From positions 1,468,001-1,532,000 of the forward strand of contig NZ_CP045403.1 of assembly GCF_009363695.1 (NCBI RefSeq): 64,000 bases of DNA. Reading direction: 5' to 3'. The notes beneath the pieces are model-generated. The model was not told the origin of the DNA, did not search any database, and saw only the letters and a list, made by a program, of their open reading frames with translations. The position numbers and the translations under genes are program-made. Within the stretch, counting starts at the first letter, position 1. The number at the start of each line of letters is the position of its first letter. Positions 23,872 through 31,137 of this stretch are shown piece by piece. This DNA is from Bacillus sp. THAF10. Its GTDB lineage: Bacteria > Bacillota > Bacilli > Bacillales > Bacillaceae_I.

Positions 23872-25493
23872 TGATGAATGTACCAATGACAGTTAGTTCG
23901 ATGCTGGAAAGAGCGGAGAGATTCTTTCCAAACAAAGAGGTTGTTTCTAGAACGTTAACTGGTGTCCAAAGGCTGTCTTATCGTAAAATTGGCGAAAGAA
24001 CACGGAGGCTATCCAGTGCATTGGAGAAAATTGGAGTACAAAAAGGCGATAGGGTTGGAACGTTTGCATGGAATCACCACAGACATTTAGAAGCTTATTT
24101 TGGTATCCCAGGTATGGGCGCTGTGCTGCATACGATTAATATTCGGTTAGCGCCAGAGCATGTCACCTATATTGTCAATCATGCAGAGGACTCTGTATTG
24201 CTAGTGGATGAAGATCTCCTCCCGTTAATAGAAAGAGTAAAAGACCAACTTTCAACAGTCAAAGCATTCATCATCATGACAGATAAAGAAAAGATACCTA
24301 CCACCTCTTTGCATCCGGTTTTTTCTTACGAAGATCTATTAGAAACAGCCGATCCTAATTACGCTTTTGTAAAAGACATAGATGAAAATGACCCAGCTGG
24401 TATCTGCTATACCTCTGCAACAACTGGTAATCCAAAAGGAGTAGTGTATTCTCACCGTTCACTTGTTCTTCATAGCTTTGCCCTTGGTTTAGCTGATACG
24501 GCTGCGCTTTCTGAATATGACGTATGCATGCCGGTAGTTCCGATGTTTCATGCTAATGCTTGGGGTTTGCCTTTTGCGGCTACTTGGTTTGGTACCACTC
24601 AAGTTCTACCAGGCCCACAATTCACTCCACAATTGCTGGCTGAAATGATCGAAAAGGAGAAAGTAACCGTAACCGCAGGAGTACCAACCATTTGGCTAGG
24701 CTTATTAAATGAACTGGAGAAAGGCTCTTATGATACCTCTAGTTTACGTGCCATATTATGTGGAGGTTCAGCTGCACCAAGAGGAATGATTAAAGCATTT
24801 GAAACGAAGTATGGCATTCCATTCCTTCATGCGTATGGCATGACAGAAACAACCCCTCTTGCAACAGTGTCTAGGCTTAAGAGTCATCAAACGGAGCTTG
24901 ACGAAGAGAAAATGCTTGATATCCGTTCCATGCAGGGATTATTAGTTCCAGGCTTAGAAATGAAGGTCATTGGTGCAGAAGGAGAAGTAGAATGGAATGG
25001 GGCGGAAATGGGTGAGCTATGCTTGCGAGGCCCTTGGATTGCCGATGAATATTATAAGGATGAGCGCTCAGCTGATGCTTTTGTGGATGGTTGGCTTCAT
25101 ACAGGAGATGTGGTCACGATTGATCCTGAAGGCGTAGTAAAAATTGTGGACCGAACAAAGGATTTGATAAAAAGTGGGGGAGAATGGATTTCCTCTGTAG
25201 ATCTTGAAAATGCGATTATGGCGCACGAAGCAGTATTTGAAGCAAGTGTAGTTGCTCTCCCCCACGAGGAATGGCAGGAACGACCTGTTGCGTGTGTGGT
25301 TCTGAAGGATGCCTATAAGGGGAAAGTGGAAAAAAGAGAAATAATAGATTTCATCGCTCCTCAATTTGCCAAATGGTGGCTACCCGATGAAGTGATTTTC
25401 ATGGAAGAAATTCCAAAAACGTCCGTGGGGAAATTTTTAAAGAGAGCGCTTAGAGATATCGTGGAAAAAGAAATGAAAAGCACAGTCGAATAA
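23868..25493 (+). CDS. Fatty-acid CoA ligase (acyl-CoA synthetase)
   Basis: A 541-residue AMP-forming ligase (ANL family). The P-loop YTSATTGNPKGVVYSH lies near 180-195, GMTETTPL near 325, LHTGDV near 410, DRTKDLIKSGGEWIS near 430, and the catalytic Lys in KTSVGKFLKR near 525. It activates medium/long-chain fatty acids for the upstream oxidation enzymes. ATGA overlap with the CoA transferase. Last gene of the operon; an AAGGCTCTTTTC repeat begins two bases after the stop and a terminator follows at 25681. Confidence 0.9.
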   Translation: MMMNVPMTVSSMLERAERFFPNKEVVSRTLTGVQRLSYRKIGERTRRLSSALEKIGVQKGDRVGTFAWNHHRHLEAYFGIPGMGAVLHTINIRLAPEHVTYIVNHAEDSVLLVDEDLLPLIERVKDQLSTVKAFIIMTDKEKIPTTSLHPVFSYEDLLETADPNYAFVKDIDENDPAGICYTSATTGNPKGVVYSHRSLVLHSFALGLADTAALSEYDVCMPVVPMFHANAWGLPFAATWFGTTQVLPGPQFTPQLLAEMIEKEKVTVTAGVPTIWLGLLNELEKGSYDTSSLRAILCGGSAAPRGMIKAFETKYGIPFLHAYGMTETTPLATVSRLKSHQTELDEEKMLDIRSMQGLLVPGLEMKVIGAEGEVEWNGAEMGELCLRGPWIADEYYKDERSADAFVDGWLHTGDVVTIDPEGVVKIVDRTKDLIKSGGEWISSVDLENAIMAHEAVFEASVVALPHEEWQERPVACVVLKDAYKGKVEKREIIDFIAPQFAKWWLPDEVIFMEEIPKTSVGKFLKRALRDIVEKEMKSTVE

Positions 25494-25494
25494 T

Positions 25495-25679
25495 AAAAGG
25501 CTTTTTTTCGCTAACTTTGTTTCTGTTGTGCATATTAATTTTTCCCATTAGCAACATTGTTGACCTGCTTTTTTTGCGGGAGATTTAAATATGTTCCTAT
25601 TATTTTTTCATAAAGATTGGAAAAGTCTTAAACCAGACTTTTCCTGGTAAATAACAACAATTTTTTAGAAAGAGCCTAA
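25495..25679. repeat. MITE-like repeat, AAGGCTCTTTTC family, copy 4 (reverse)
   Basis: It begins just after the ligase stop with AAAAGGCTTTTTTTCGCTAA then CTTTGTT, and ends AACAACAATTTTTTAGAAAG then AGCCT (25678). Internal AAGATTGGAAAAGTCTTAAA matches copy 2. Confidence 0.65.
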
Positions 25680-25680
25680 T

Positions 25681-25718
25681 AAAAAACAGGACTTCTGTAA
25701 AAGGGAGTCCTGTTTTTT
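25681..25718 (+). terminator. Terminator after the acyl-CoA operon
   Basis: AAAAAACAGGACT (25681-25693) pairs with AGTCCTGTTTTTT (25706-25718): a perfect 13-bp stem with U-run. It lies about 190 bases after the last gene, beyond the repeat. Confidence 0.9.
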
Positions 25719-25771
25719 GTCCTTAATAGTGGTAAAATATAGGCAACTGTTGGAAAAAATGGGGGATCACG

Positions 25772-26656
25772 ATGAAGAAAGTCGTATTAGCTGGAGGAAC
25801 GGGGTTTATTGGGCGTTACTTAGAAGAAAAATTTAAAAACGAGGGATATCAGGTCCTGATAATTTCAAGGCAAGAACAGCATATTTCCTGGACTAATAAA
25901 CAAGCGATTTCAGAAGCCGTGAATGGAGCAGAAATGGTGATAAATTTAGCAGGAAAATCCGTCGATTGCCGTTACAACGAAAAAAACAAACAAGAAATTT
26001 TCGACTCGCGCACCGAAACAACAAAAATTTTAGGAGAGGCAATAACGGCTGCAAAGGTCCAACCGGAACTATGGATCAATTCAAGCACAGCAACAATCTA
26101 TCGGCACGCAGAAGATCACCCGATGACAGAGGAAACAGGAGAAATCGGGAAAGGATTTTCTGTAGAAGTTGCCAAAGCATGGGAAAAGTCATTTTTTGAT
26201 TTTGACTTAGCAGAAACAAGGCAGGTTGCTCTAAGGATCGCCATAGTACTTGGTAATGATGGAGGTGTGATGACGCCTTTTAAGAATTTAGTAAAGTTTG
26301 GGCTTGGAGGTGTTCAGGGACCAGGAACCCAAATGTTTAGCTGGATACATATTGAAGATGTTTACCAAATCATTTTATATCTAAAAGCAAGAAAAGATCT
26401 TTCTGGAGTATTTAATTGTTCTGCACCTAATCCTATTTCGAATAAAGAATTTATGAAGGTGTTGCGTTTGAAAATGAATAGAAAATTAGGTTTACCCTCA
26501 CCAACATGGATGTTAGAGCTAGGAGCAGTCGTTATTAGAACGGAAACGGAATTAATCTTAAAAAGCAGGTGGGTAGTGCCGGAGAGATTGCTTCAAAATG
26601 GCTTTACCTTTCGATATCCTACAATTGAAGAAGCTCTTAAAGAGATTATTTCATAG
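25772..26656 (+). CDS. TIGR01777-family epimerase
   Basis: A 294-residue NAD(P)-binding protein. GGTGFIGRYL at the N-terminus, NLAGKSVDCRYNEKNKQEI, SSTATIY and LRIAIVLGNDGG are hallmarks of the TIGR01777 (YfcH/SulA-like) group, and the C-terminal block GVFNCSAPNPISNKEFMKVL also fits. Enzymatic function of this family is not settled. ATG with ggggatc upstream. Single gene after the terminator. Confidence 0.82.
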   Translation: MKKVVLAGGTGFIGRYLEEKFKNEGYQVLIISRQEQHISWTNKQAISEAVNGAEMVINLAGKSVDCRYNEKNKQEIFDSRTETTKILGEAITAAKVQPELWINSSTATIYRHAEDHPMTEETGEIGKGFSVEVAKAWEKSFFDFDLAETRQVALRIAIVLGNDGGVMTPFKNLVKFGLGGVQGPGTQMFSWIHIEDVYQIILYLKARKDLSGVFNCSAPNPISNKEFMKVLRLKMNRKLGLPSPTWMLELGAVVIRTETELILKSRWVVPERLLQNGFTFRYPTIEEALKEIIS

Positions 26657-26722
26657 AATATAAGATTGTTTTACTCCACTTCTTTTGGGGAATACCTCCA
26701 TTAGGAGAAAGGAGAAGATTTC

Positions 26723-27097
26723 ATGAATCTAACTACGGATGAAAAAAAACACTTTAAAGAGAAATTAGAAAAGATGAAAGAAAATATAGAGTCAAAACAA
26801 GGGCAGAGTGTACGGGAACAATCATTAAAAGAGTCAACTGGCGAAATCACTTCAGGGATAGGTAATCATTTGGCAGAAGGGAATGCAGAGCGAGTAGAAA
26901 GAGAACAGGAGCAAACCTTTGAACAAATAGATGAACGATTACTTGAAGAAATTGAGGATGCACTGGAACGATTGGAAGAAGGCACATTTGGTATTTGCGT
27001 GGATACAGGGGAAGAGATTCCCTATGAACGCTTAGAAGCAATTCCTTATGCCAAACGTACCGCAAGCGCGCAAGAGAAATTTGATAAAGGATTATAA
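26723..27097 (+). CDS. TraR/DksA-type zinc-finger-like protein
   Basis: A 124-residue protein: a long charged helical hairpin (about 1-85), then RLEEGTFGICVDTGEEIPYERLEAIPYAKRT. This is the DksA/TraR C4 finger region with only the first cysteine left, as in B. subtilis YocK/YteA relatives. It probably cannot bind zinc in the normal way. DksA-like proteins act in the RNA polymerase secondary channel, while the Bacillus forms are general-stress proteins of unclear role. ATG preceded by ggagaaaggagaag. Confidence 0.75.
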   Translation: MNLTTDEKKHFKEKLEKMKENIESKQGQSVREQSLKESTGEITSGIGNHLAEGNAERVEREQEQTFEQIDERLLEEIEDALERLEEGTFGICVDTGEEIPYERLEAIPYAKRTASAQEKFDKGL

Positions 27098-27239
27098 CTT
27101 CCAATACAACATAACTACCCAATTTGTTCAAAAAAGTCCATGTGAATAGTCGAAAAAGTGCATAGCTATCTAGCATATCTCCATCTATAATATTAGTGGA
27201 AATCATTAATTGAAACGAAAATGGAAGAGTACTCTACTG

Positions 27240-27268
27240 AAAAGGCTGACGAAGTTTGTCAGCCTTTT
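27240..27268 (+). terminator. Terminator just upstream of the FhuF-like gene
   Basis: AAAAGGCTGAC (27240-27250) pairs perfectly with GTCAGCCTTTT (27258-27268). It ends 6 bases before the proposed start codon. It may end the DksA-like transcript or act as an attenuator. Confidence 0.7.
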
Positions 27269-27274
27269 ATTAAC

Positions 27275-28090
27275 ATGGAATGGAGGGTGAAATGGAACTT
27301 GGACAACAGAAAATGGGATTGGAAGCAGATGGAACACTATTTTTACATTTCCAAGGAGAATAAAGCGAATCTTGTCTGGGAATGTAGTTTAACAGATATC
27401 ATTAACGAAGATAATCTACATAAATTGATAACACTATATGGAGAGGGAATCAGGGCAGACAATCATAGTGTAACGTCTATGTATTTGGCTGGCTGGTTTG
27501 GATATTTATGTGGCTGGATGCATTTTTTGCAAAGTCAATCTCAGTATATACAACCATCTTACATAACTGTTCAGCTTTACAGAACAGCTAAAGGCACCAT
27601 GCTGCTCTCTTTCACTATCAATGAGAAACATTTGGTCCCTTTAACGAATGCAAATGTACTATTCTCTTTTTATGAAAGTGTGATGACTCCTTTGTATATA
27701 AAAATGAGTGAACAATTTGATACAAATTTACAACATATGTGGTATCAAGCTACACACAGTCTTTATTGGATCTCTCATCGTATGATACATTCGACCAAAC
27801 CTCTTAACCAAAAAACTTTTGTGAGTTATGAACAAGCATTGGAAACCTTTAAGAACGATGCTCTCCCGGAATTGTTCGGTGCTTCTACCAAGAAAAATCC
27901 GTATACAAAAAAATTAATATTTATTGATAATCCATGGGATATACAAGATCCACTGCCATTAAAACCATCGTGTTGTCTTGCTTACCAAACCAAAGGAGGA
28001 CATTTTTGCTATACTTGTCCAAAAATGAAGAAAACAGAGCGTGAGAAAAAATTTCATGAAGTAATGGAAAAGCACACTACAACTGGATAA
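27275..28090 (+). CDS. FhuF-like ferric-siderophore reductase
   Basis: A 271-residue protein if started at ATG 27275. The decisive feature is the C-terminal CCx10Cx2C pattern (CCLAYQTKGGHFCYTC), which binds a [2Fe-2S] cluster in FhuF and related ferric-siderophore reductases. These enzymes release iron in the cytosol after uptake. Upstream in-frame codons (from 27221) are disfavoured because they run through a perfect terminator hairpin. The start has no good ribosome site, whereas an out-of-frame ATG at 27292 has a perfect one (GGAGGGTGAA), so the N-terminus is uncertain. No siderophore genes adjoin. Confidence 0.7.
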   Translation: MEWRVKWNLDNRKWDWKQMEHYFYISKENKANLVWECSLTDIINEDNLHKLITLYGEGIRADNHSVTSMYLAGWFGYLCGWMHFLQSQSQYIQPSYITVQLYRTAKGTMLLSFTINEKHLVPLTNANVLFSFYESVMTPLYIKMSEQFDTNLQHMWYQATHSLYWISHRMIHSTKPLNQKTFVSYEQALETFKNDALPELFGASTKKNPYTKKLIFIDNPWDIQDPLPLKPSCCLAYQTKGGHFCYTCPKMKKTEREKKFHEVMEKHTTTG

Positions 28091-28113
28091 AGTTGCGGTG
28101 TGCTATTTTTTTT
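28071..28113 (+). terminator. Terminator overlapping the end of the FhuF-like gene
   Basis: AGCACACTACAAC (28071-28083) pairs with GTTGCGGTGTGCT (28092-28104), followed by a run of T's. Confidence 0.88.
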
Positions 28114-28127
28114 TGGCAAATTGTATA

Positions 28128-28157
28128 GTGACAACGAATATTTACATGTTGTACAAT
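28128..28157 (+). promoter_or_regulatory. Candidate promoter of ilvA
   Basis: GTGACA (28128-28133), 18-base spacer, TACAAT (28152-28157), about 70 bases before the ilvA start. Confidence 0.5.
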
Positions 28158-28224
28158 AATTCACAATATTCATTTTGTTATTTGTAAAAATAAGGTAATG
28201 ATTCCTGCGAAAGGAGCGACTTCC

Positions 28225-29487
28225 ATGACGAAAGTATTGCAAGATAGGGTATCAGCAATGGAAATTCAACAAGCATATGAGGTGCTAAAAGACGTAGTTA
28301 TCAAAACACCGCTTCAGCTTGACCCGATTTTATCAGAGCGTTATAACTGTAAAGTCTATCTAAAAAGAGAGGATCAACAAGTTGTCAGGTCCTTTAAATT
28401 AAGAGGAGCCTTTTATCTTGTTCAAAGTTTAACTGAAAAACAACGTGAAAAAGGAGTAGTGTGTGCTAGCGCCGGCAACCATGCTCAAGGTGTAGCGTAT
28501 GCGTGTAAAAAGCTAGAAATAAGAGGAAAAATATTTATGCCAACTACCACTCCAAGACAAAAAGTATCAAAAGTCGAATTTTTTGGAGGGGAATTCACAG
28601 AAGTTATTCTCATTGGCGACACATATGACGACTCCTATCACCATGCTAGAAAGGTTTGTGAGGAGCAAGAAATGAAGTTTATTCATCCATTTGACGATAA
28701 GCTGACGATAACTGGACAGGGAACTGTCGGGCTTGAAATAGAGGAGCAGCTGACAGAAGAGTGTTCTCATGTATTTATGAGTATTGGCGGTGGTGGTCTT
28801 ATTTCAGGAGTGGGTTCCTACTTTAAAGAAAAAAGACCAGAAGTGAAAATGGTGGGTGTCGAGCCATTTGGAGCACCAAGTATGAAACAATCATTAGCTG
28901 AAAATCAGGTAGTAGCCCTTCAAGAGATTGATAGTTTCGTTGATGGTGCAGCTGTAAAAAAAGTGGGTGATCTTCCGTTTGAGCTAGCAAAGGAACTCAT
29001 TGATGATATCATTGTTGTACCTGAAGGGAAGGTATGTACTACTATTCTTGATTTATACAATGAAAATGCCATAATTGCTGAACCAGCCGGCGCTATGCCT
29101 ATTGCAGCTCTAGATTTTTACAAAGAGCAAATTAAAGGAAAGTCTGTCGTTTGTATTTTGAGTGGAGGAAATAATGATTTGGACCGAATGCAAGAGATGA
29201 AAGAACGGTCTCTTATCTATGAAGGCCTAAAGCATTATTTTATCGTAAATTTTCCACAACGTGCCGGCGCCTTAAGAGAATTTATGGAAGATGTCCTAGG
29301 AGAAACGGACGATATAACCCGTTTTGAATACACAAAGAAAAATAATCGAGATAAAGGACCTGTGCTGGTTGGAGTGGAGCTTAGAGAACCTGACGACTAT
29401 TTTTCCTTGATTGATCGAATGGATAGAAAAGGTTTTGCCTACATTGAAATCAATAAAGATAAGCAGCTGTTTAATTTATTGATATAG
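28225..29487 (+). CDS. ilvA: Threonine ammonia-lyase (threonine deaminase)
   Basis: A 420-residue PLP enzyme, close to the 422 residues of B. subtilis IlvA. The PLP lysine is in SFKLRGAF (about residue 57), the phosphate-binding glycine loop is SIGGGGLISG (about 190), and one ACT-like regulatory domain occupies about 330-420. It converts threonine to 2-oxobutanoate, the first step to isoleucine, and feeds the ilv operon that starts 640 bases downstream. ATG 28225 has aaaggagcg 8 bases upstream; an earlier in-frame ATG at 28198 does not. Confidence 0.93.
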   Translation: MTKVLQDRVSAMEIQQAYEVLKDVVIKTPLQLDPILSERYNCKVYLKREDQQVVRSFKLRGAFYLVQSLTEKQREKGVVCASAGNHAQGVAYACKKLEIRGKIFMPTTTPRQKVSKVEFFGGEFTEVILIGDTYDDSYHHARKVCEEQEMKFIHPFDDKLTITGQGTVGLEIEEQLTEECSHVFMSIGGGGLISGVGSYFKEKRPEVKMVGVEPFGAPSMKQSLAENQVVALQEIDSFVDGAAVKKVGDLPFELAKELIDDIIVVPEGKVCTTILDLYNENAIIAEPAGAMPIAALDFYKEQIKGKSVVCILSGGNNDLDRMQEMKERSLIYEGLKHYFIVNFPQRAGALREFMEDVLGETDDITRFEYTKKNNRDKGPVLVGVELREPDDYFSLIDRMDRKGFAYIEINKDKQLFNLLI

Positions 29488-29507
29488 CTTTTTAATACCG
29501 GTATAAG

Positions 29508-29536
29508 AAGGACGAGGAATTCTCGTTCTTTTTTTT
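29508..29536 (+). terminator. Terminator of ilvA
   Basis: AAGGACGAG (29508-29516), loop GAATT, CTCGTTCTT (29522-29530), then TTTTTT. It separates ilvA from the ilv-leu operon. Confidence 0.88.
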
Positions 29537-29700
29537 AAGCTCTTTTCTAAAAGCTTGTTGCTAAAAACATAAGAAAAAGTCGGCTTTAAGACTTTTTCCA
29601 ACCGATTATATAAAATTTCCTCCACGAGCACTTCAGCAACGTCGATCACGTATTGATTAACTATACCCCTGTAGCAATAAAGTTTACGAAAACAGTCTTT
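29537..29700. repeat. MITE-like repeat, AAGGCTCTTTTC family, copy 5
   Basis: Left end AAGCTCTTTTCTAAAAGCTT then GTTGCTA, right end TAGCAATAAAGTTTACGAAA then ACAGTCTT. Internal GTCGGCTTTAAGACTTTTTC and CCTCCACGAG match other copies. It sits between the ilvA terminator and the ilv promoter region. Confidence 0.72.
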
Positions 29701-29749
29701 TTTTATTTTGAATGAAAAATGAGCCCTGTAAAAAAAATTGACAAACTTT

Positions 29750-29763
29750 TGTAAGCGGTTTCT
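29750..29763 (+). promoter_or_regulatory. cre-like site 1 (CcpA) upstream of ilvE
   Basis: TGTAAGCGGTTTCT fits the catabolite-responsive element pattern well except for the final A. It lies about 110 bases before the predicted transcription start. Confidence 0.5.
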
Positions 29764-29781
29764 TTGTTATAACAGTAATTA

Positions 29782-29795
29782 TGAAAGCGTTTTAA
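29782..29795 (+). promoter_or_regulatory. cre-like site 2 (CcpA) upstream of ilvE
   Basis: TGAAAGCGTTTTAA matches TGAAAGCGTTTTCA at 13 of 14 positions and is centred about 80 bases before the predicted start. In B. subtilis CcpA activates ilv-leu from a similar distance, so activation is plausible here. Confidence 0.6.
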
Positions 29796-29813
29796 TGTTA
29801 TCTGTAAAATTAG

Positions 29814-29828
29814 AATTATCTGAAATTA
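29814..29828 (+). promoter_or_regulatory. CodY-like box at the ilv promoter
   Basis: AATTATCTGAAATTA matches AATTTTCWGAAAATT at 12 of 15 positions and ends 4 bases before the -35 hexamer. CodY, activated by branched-chain amino acids and GTP, represses ilv-leu in Bacilli. Confidence 0.6.
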
Positions 29829-29832
29829 AGTG

Positions 29833-29861
29833 TTGACCTCCTGTGTGGACGGTATTAAAAT
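29833..29861 (+). promoter_or_regulatory. Sigma-A promoter of the ilv-leu operon
   Basis: TTGACC (29833-29838), 17-base spacer, TAAAAT (29856-29861). The start would be near 29868, placing the whole riboswitch in the transcript. Confidence 0.8.
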
Positions 29862-29888
29862 AACAACAACTCAAGGAAATATTGATAA

Positions 29889-30071
29889 CTGAAATAACCT
29901 TTTTCATATCAGGAGGGTGTCTAGGGTTCCGGTGCTCAAAGCATGTCTGGTCCGAGCGATACCAGCACAATTCAATTTAGAATTCGTGTACACCGTGAGG
30001 AAAAAAGCCTCTGCGGATAGGTTCTGATGGACGCATGTCGTTCTTTCAACCTGGCCAAGAGGCAACTTTTT
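29889..30071 (+). ncRNA. ykkC-type riboswitch (probable ppGpp subtype) with terminator
   Basis: The conserved ykkC core is visible: CTAGGGTTCCGG (29921-29932), TCTGGTCCGAGCG (29946-29958) and CACCGTGAGGAAAAAAGCCT followed by CTGCGG (29991-30016). P1 is AACCT (29896-29900) with AGGTT (30019-30023). The same AGGTT and the GCCTCT at 30007 can instead pair with AACCT (30048-30052) and AGAGGC (30058-30063) to form a terminator with U-run (30066-30071). Ligand-stabilised P1 therefore blocks termination: an ON switch. Subtype 2a of ykkC senses ppGpp and is known from branched-chain amino-acid operons; the guanidine signature GGGAUAAAAGCCC is absent. Subtype call is inference. Confidence 0.85.
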
Positions 30072-30126
30072 AACCTGTAAGTGTCAGAATATTCAAAAAA
30101 CAAAAAACAGAAAAGAGGAGATTACA

Positions 30127-31071
30127 ATGTGTAGATACATCTATATGAATGGTGAGCTAGTAGAAAAAGAAAAGGCAGTTGTATCTGTATATGATCACGG
30201 ATTCTTATATGGCGACGGTGTTTTTGAAGGAATCCGAATGTATAACGGAAATGTGTTCCGCCTAAAAGAGCATTTGGAAAGACTTTATGATTCAGCAAGA
30301 TCTGTGCTTTTGAATGTCCCCTACACCATGTCTGAACTCGAGGAAATTATTGCGGAGACCTTAAGGAAAAATGAATTGCACGATACCGCGTATATTCGTT
30401 TGGTCCTATCAAGAGGAGTCGGCGATCTCGGTTTAGATCCCACTAAATGCAAAACTCCAAACTTAATTGTCATTGCTGAGCAGCTGGCATTATTCCCAAA
30501 AGAGCTTTATGACGTAGGAATTAGAATGGTGACGGTTCCTACAAGAAGAAATCGCCCAGATATTTTAAGTCCAAAAGTGAAATCCCTAAATTATTTGAAC
30601 AATATCATGGTCAAAGCCGAAGCAAATATGGCCGGAGCTGATGAGGCCCTCACATTAAACACAGAAGGGTACGTTGCAGAAGGCTCTGGACAAAATATTT
30701 TCATTCTTAAAGGCAATAAGCTTCTTACCCCACCAAGCTACGTAGGCGCGCTTGAAGGAATTACAAGAAACGCAATCATCGAACTTGCTGGGGAAATGGG
30801 ATATGACGTACAGGAGCAGCCCTTTACTAGACATGATGTGTATGTAGCTGATGAGGTATTTCTTACTGGTACTGCTGCTGAAGTAATTCCAGTAATTTCT
30901 TTAGATGGAAGAGAGATTGCAGATGGAACACCAGGTAAAGAAACACATAAAATCTTAGACCGTTTCCGCCAAATGGTAGTGGAGGATGGCTATAAAGTAT
31001 ATCCAGAAGAGTCGAAGGTCGGGTGGGAAATTAGCGGTGGAGTGCTTTTAGGAGAAGCATTAAACCATTAA
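30127..31071 (+). CDS. ilvE: Branched-chain amino-acid aminotransferase
   Basis: A 314-residue fold-type IV PLP aminotransferase. YDHGFLYGDGVFEGIRMYNG (about 21-40) is the N-terminal signature. The PLP lysine is in KSLNYLNNIM (about 155), and EGSGQNIFILKG plus EVFLTGTAAEVIPV complete the cofactor site. It makes valine, leucine and isoleucine from their keto acids with glutamate. ATG after aagaggagattaca. First gene of the nine-gene operon, directly behind the riboswitch terminator; B. subtilis has no ilvE at this position. Confidence 0.92.
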   Translation: MCRYIYMNGELVEKEKAVVSVYDHGFLYGDGVFEGIRMYNGNVFRLKEHLERLYDSARSVLLNVPYTMSELEEIIAETLRKNELHDTAYIRLVLSRGVGDLGLDPTKCKTPNLIVIAEQLALFPKELYDVGIRMVTVPTRRNRPDILSPKVKSLNYLNNIMVKAEANMAGADEALTLNTEGYVAEGSGQNIFILKGNKLLTPPSYVGALEGITRNAIIELAGEMGYDVQEQPFTRHDVYVADEVFLTGTAAEVIPVISLDGREIADGTPGKETHKILDRFRQMVVEDGYKVYPEESKVGWEISGGVLLGEALNH

Positions 31072-31137
31072 AAACATCTAAAAAAGTAGTAAGGTGGCCG
31101 CAAATAAACGGCCACCTATAAAGGAGAGTCACAGCCT

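Noticed and set aside
27221..27274. Longer FhuF-like protein from ATG 27221
   Set aside because: The first 18 codons would run through a perfect terminator hairpin and do not look like a FhuF N-terminus.
29779..29970. 63-codon minus-strand ORF
   Set aside because: Antisense to the ilv promoter and riboswitch; no ribosome site.
29862..30126. T-box leader for ilv-leu
   Set aside because: Searched for the conserved T-box bulge and specifier loop; neither is present. The sequence fits a ykkC-type aptamer instead.
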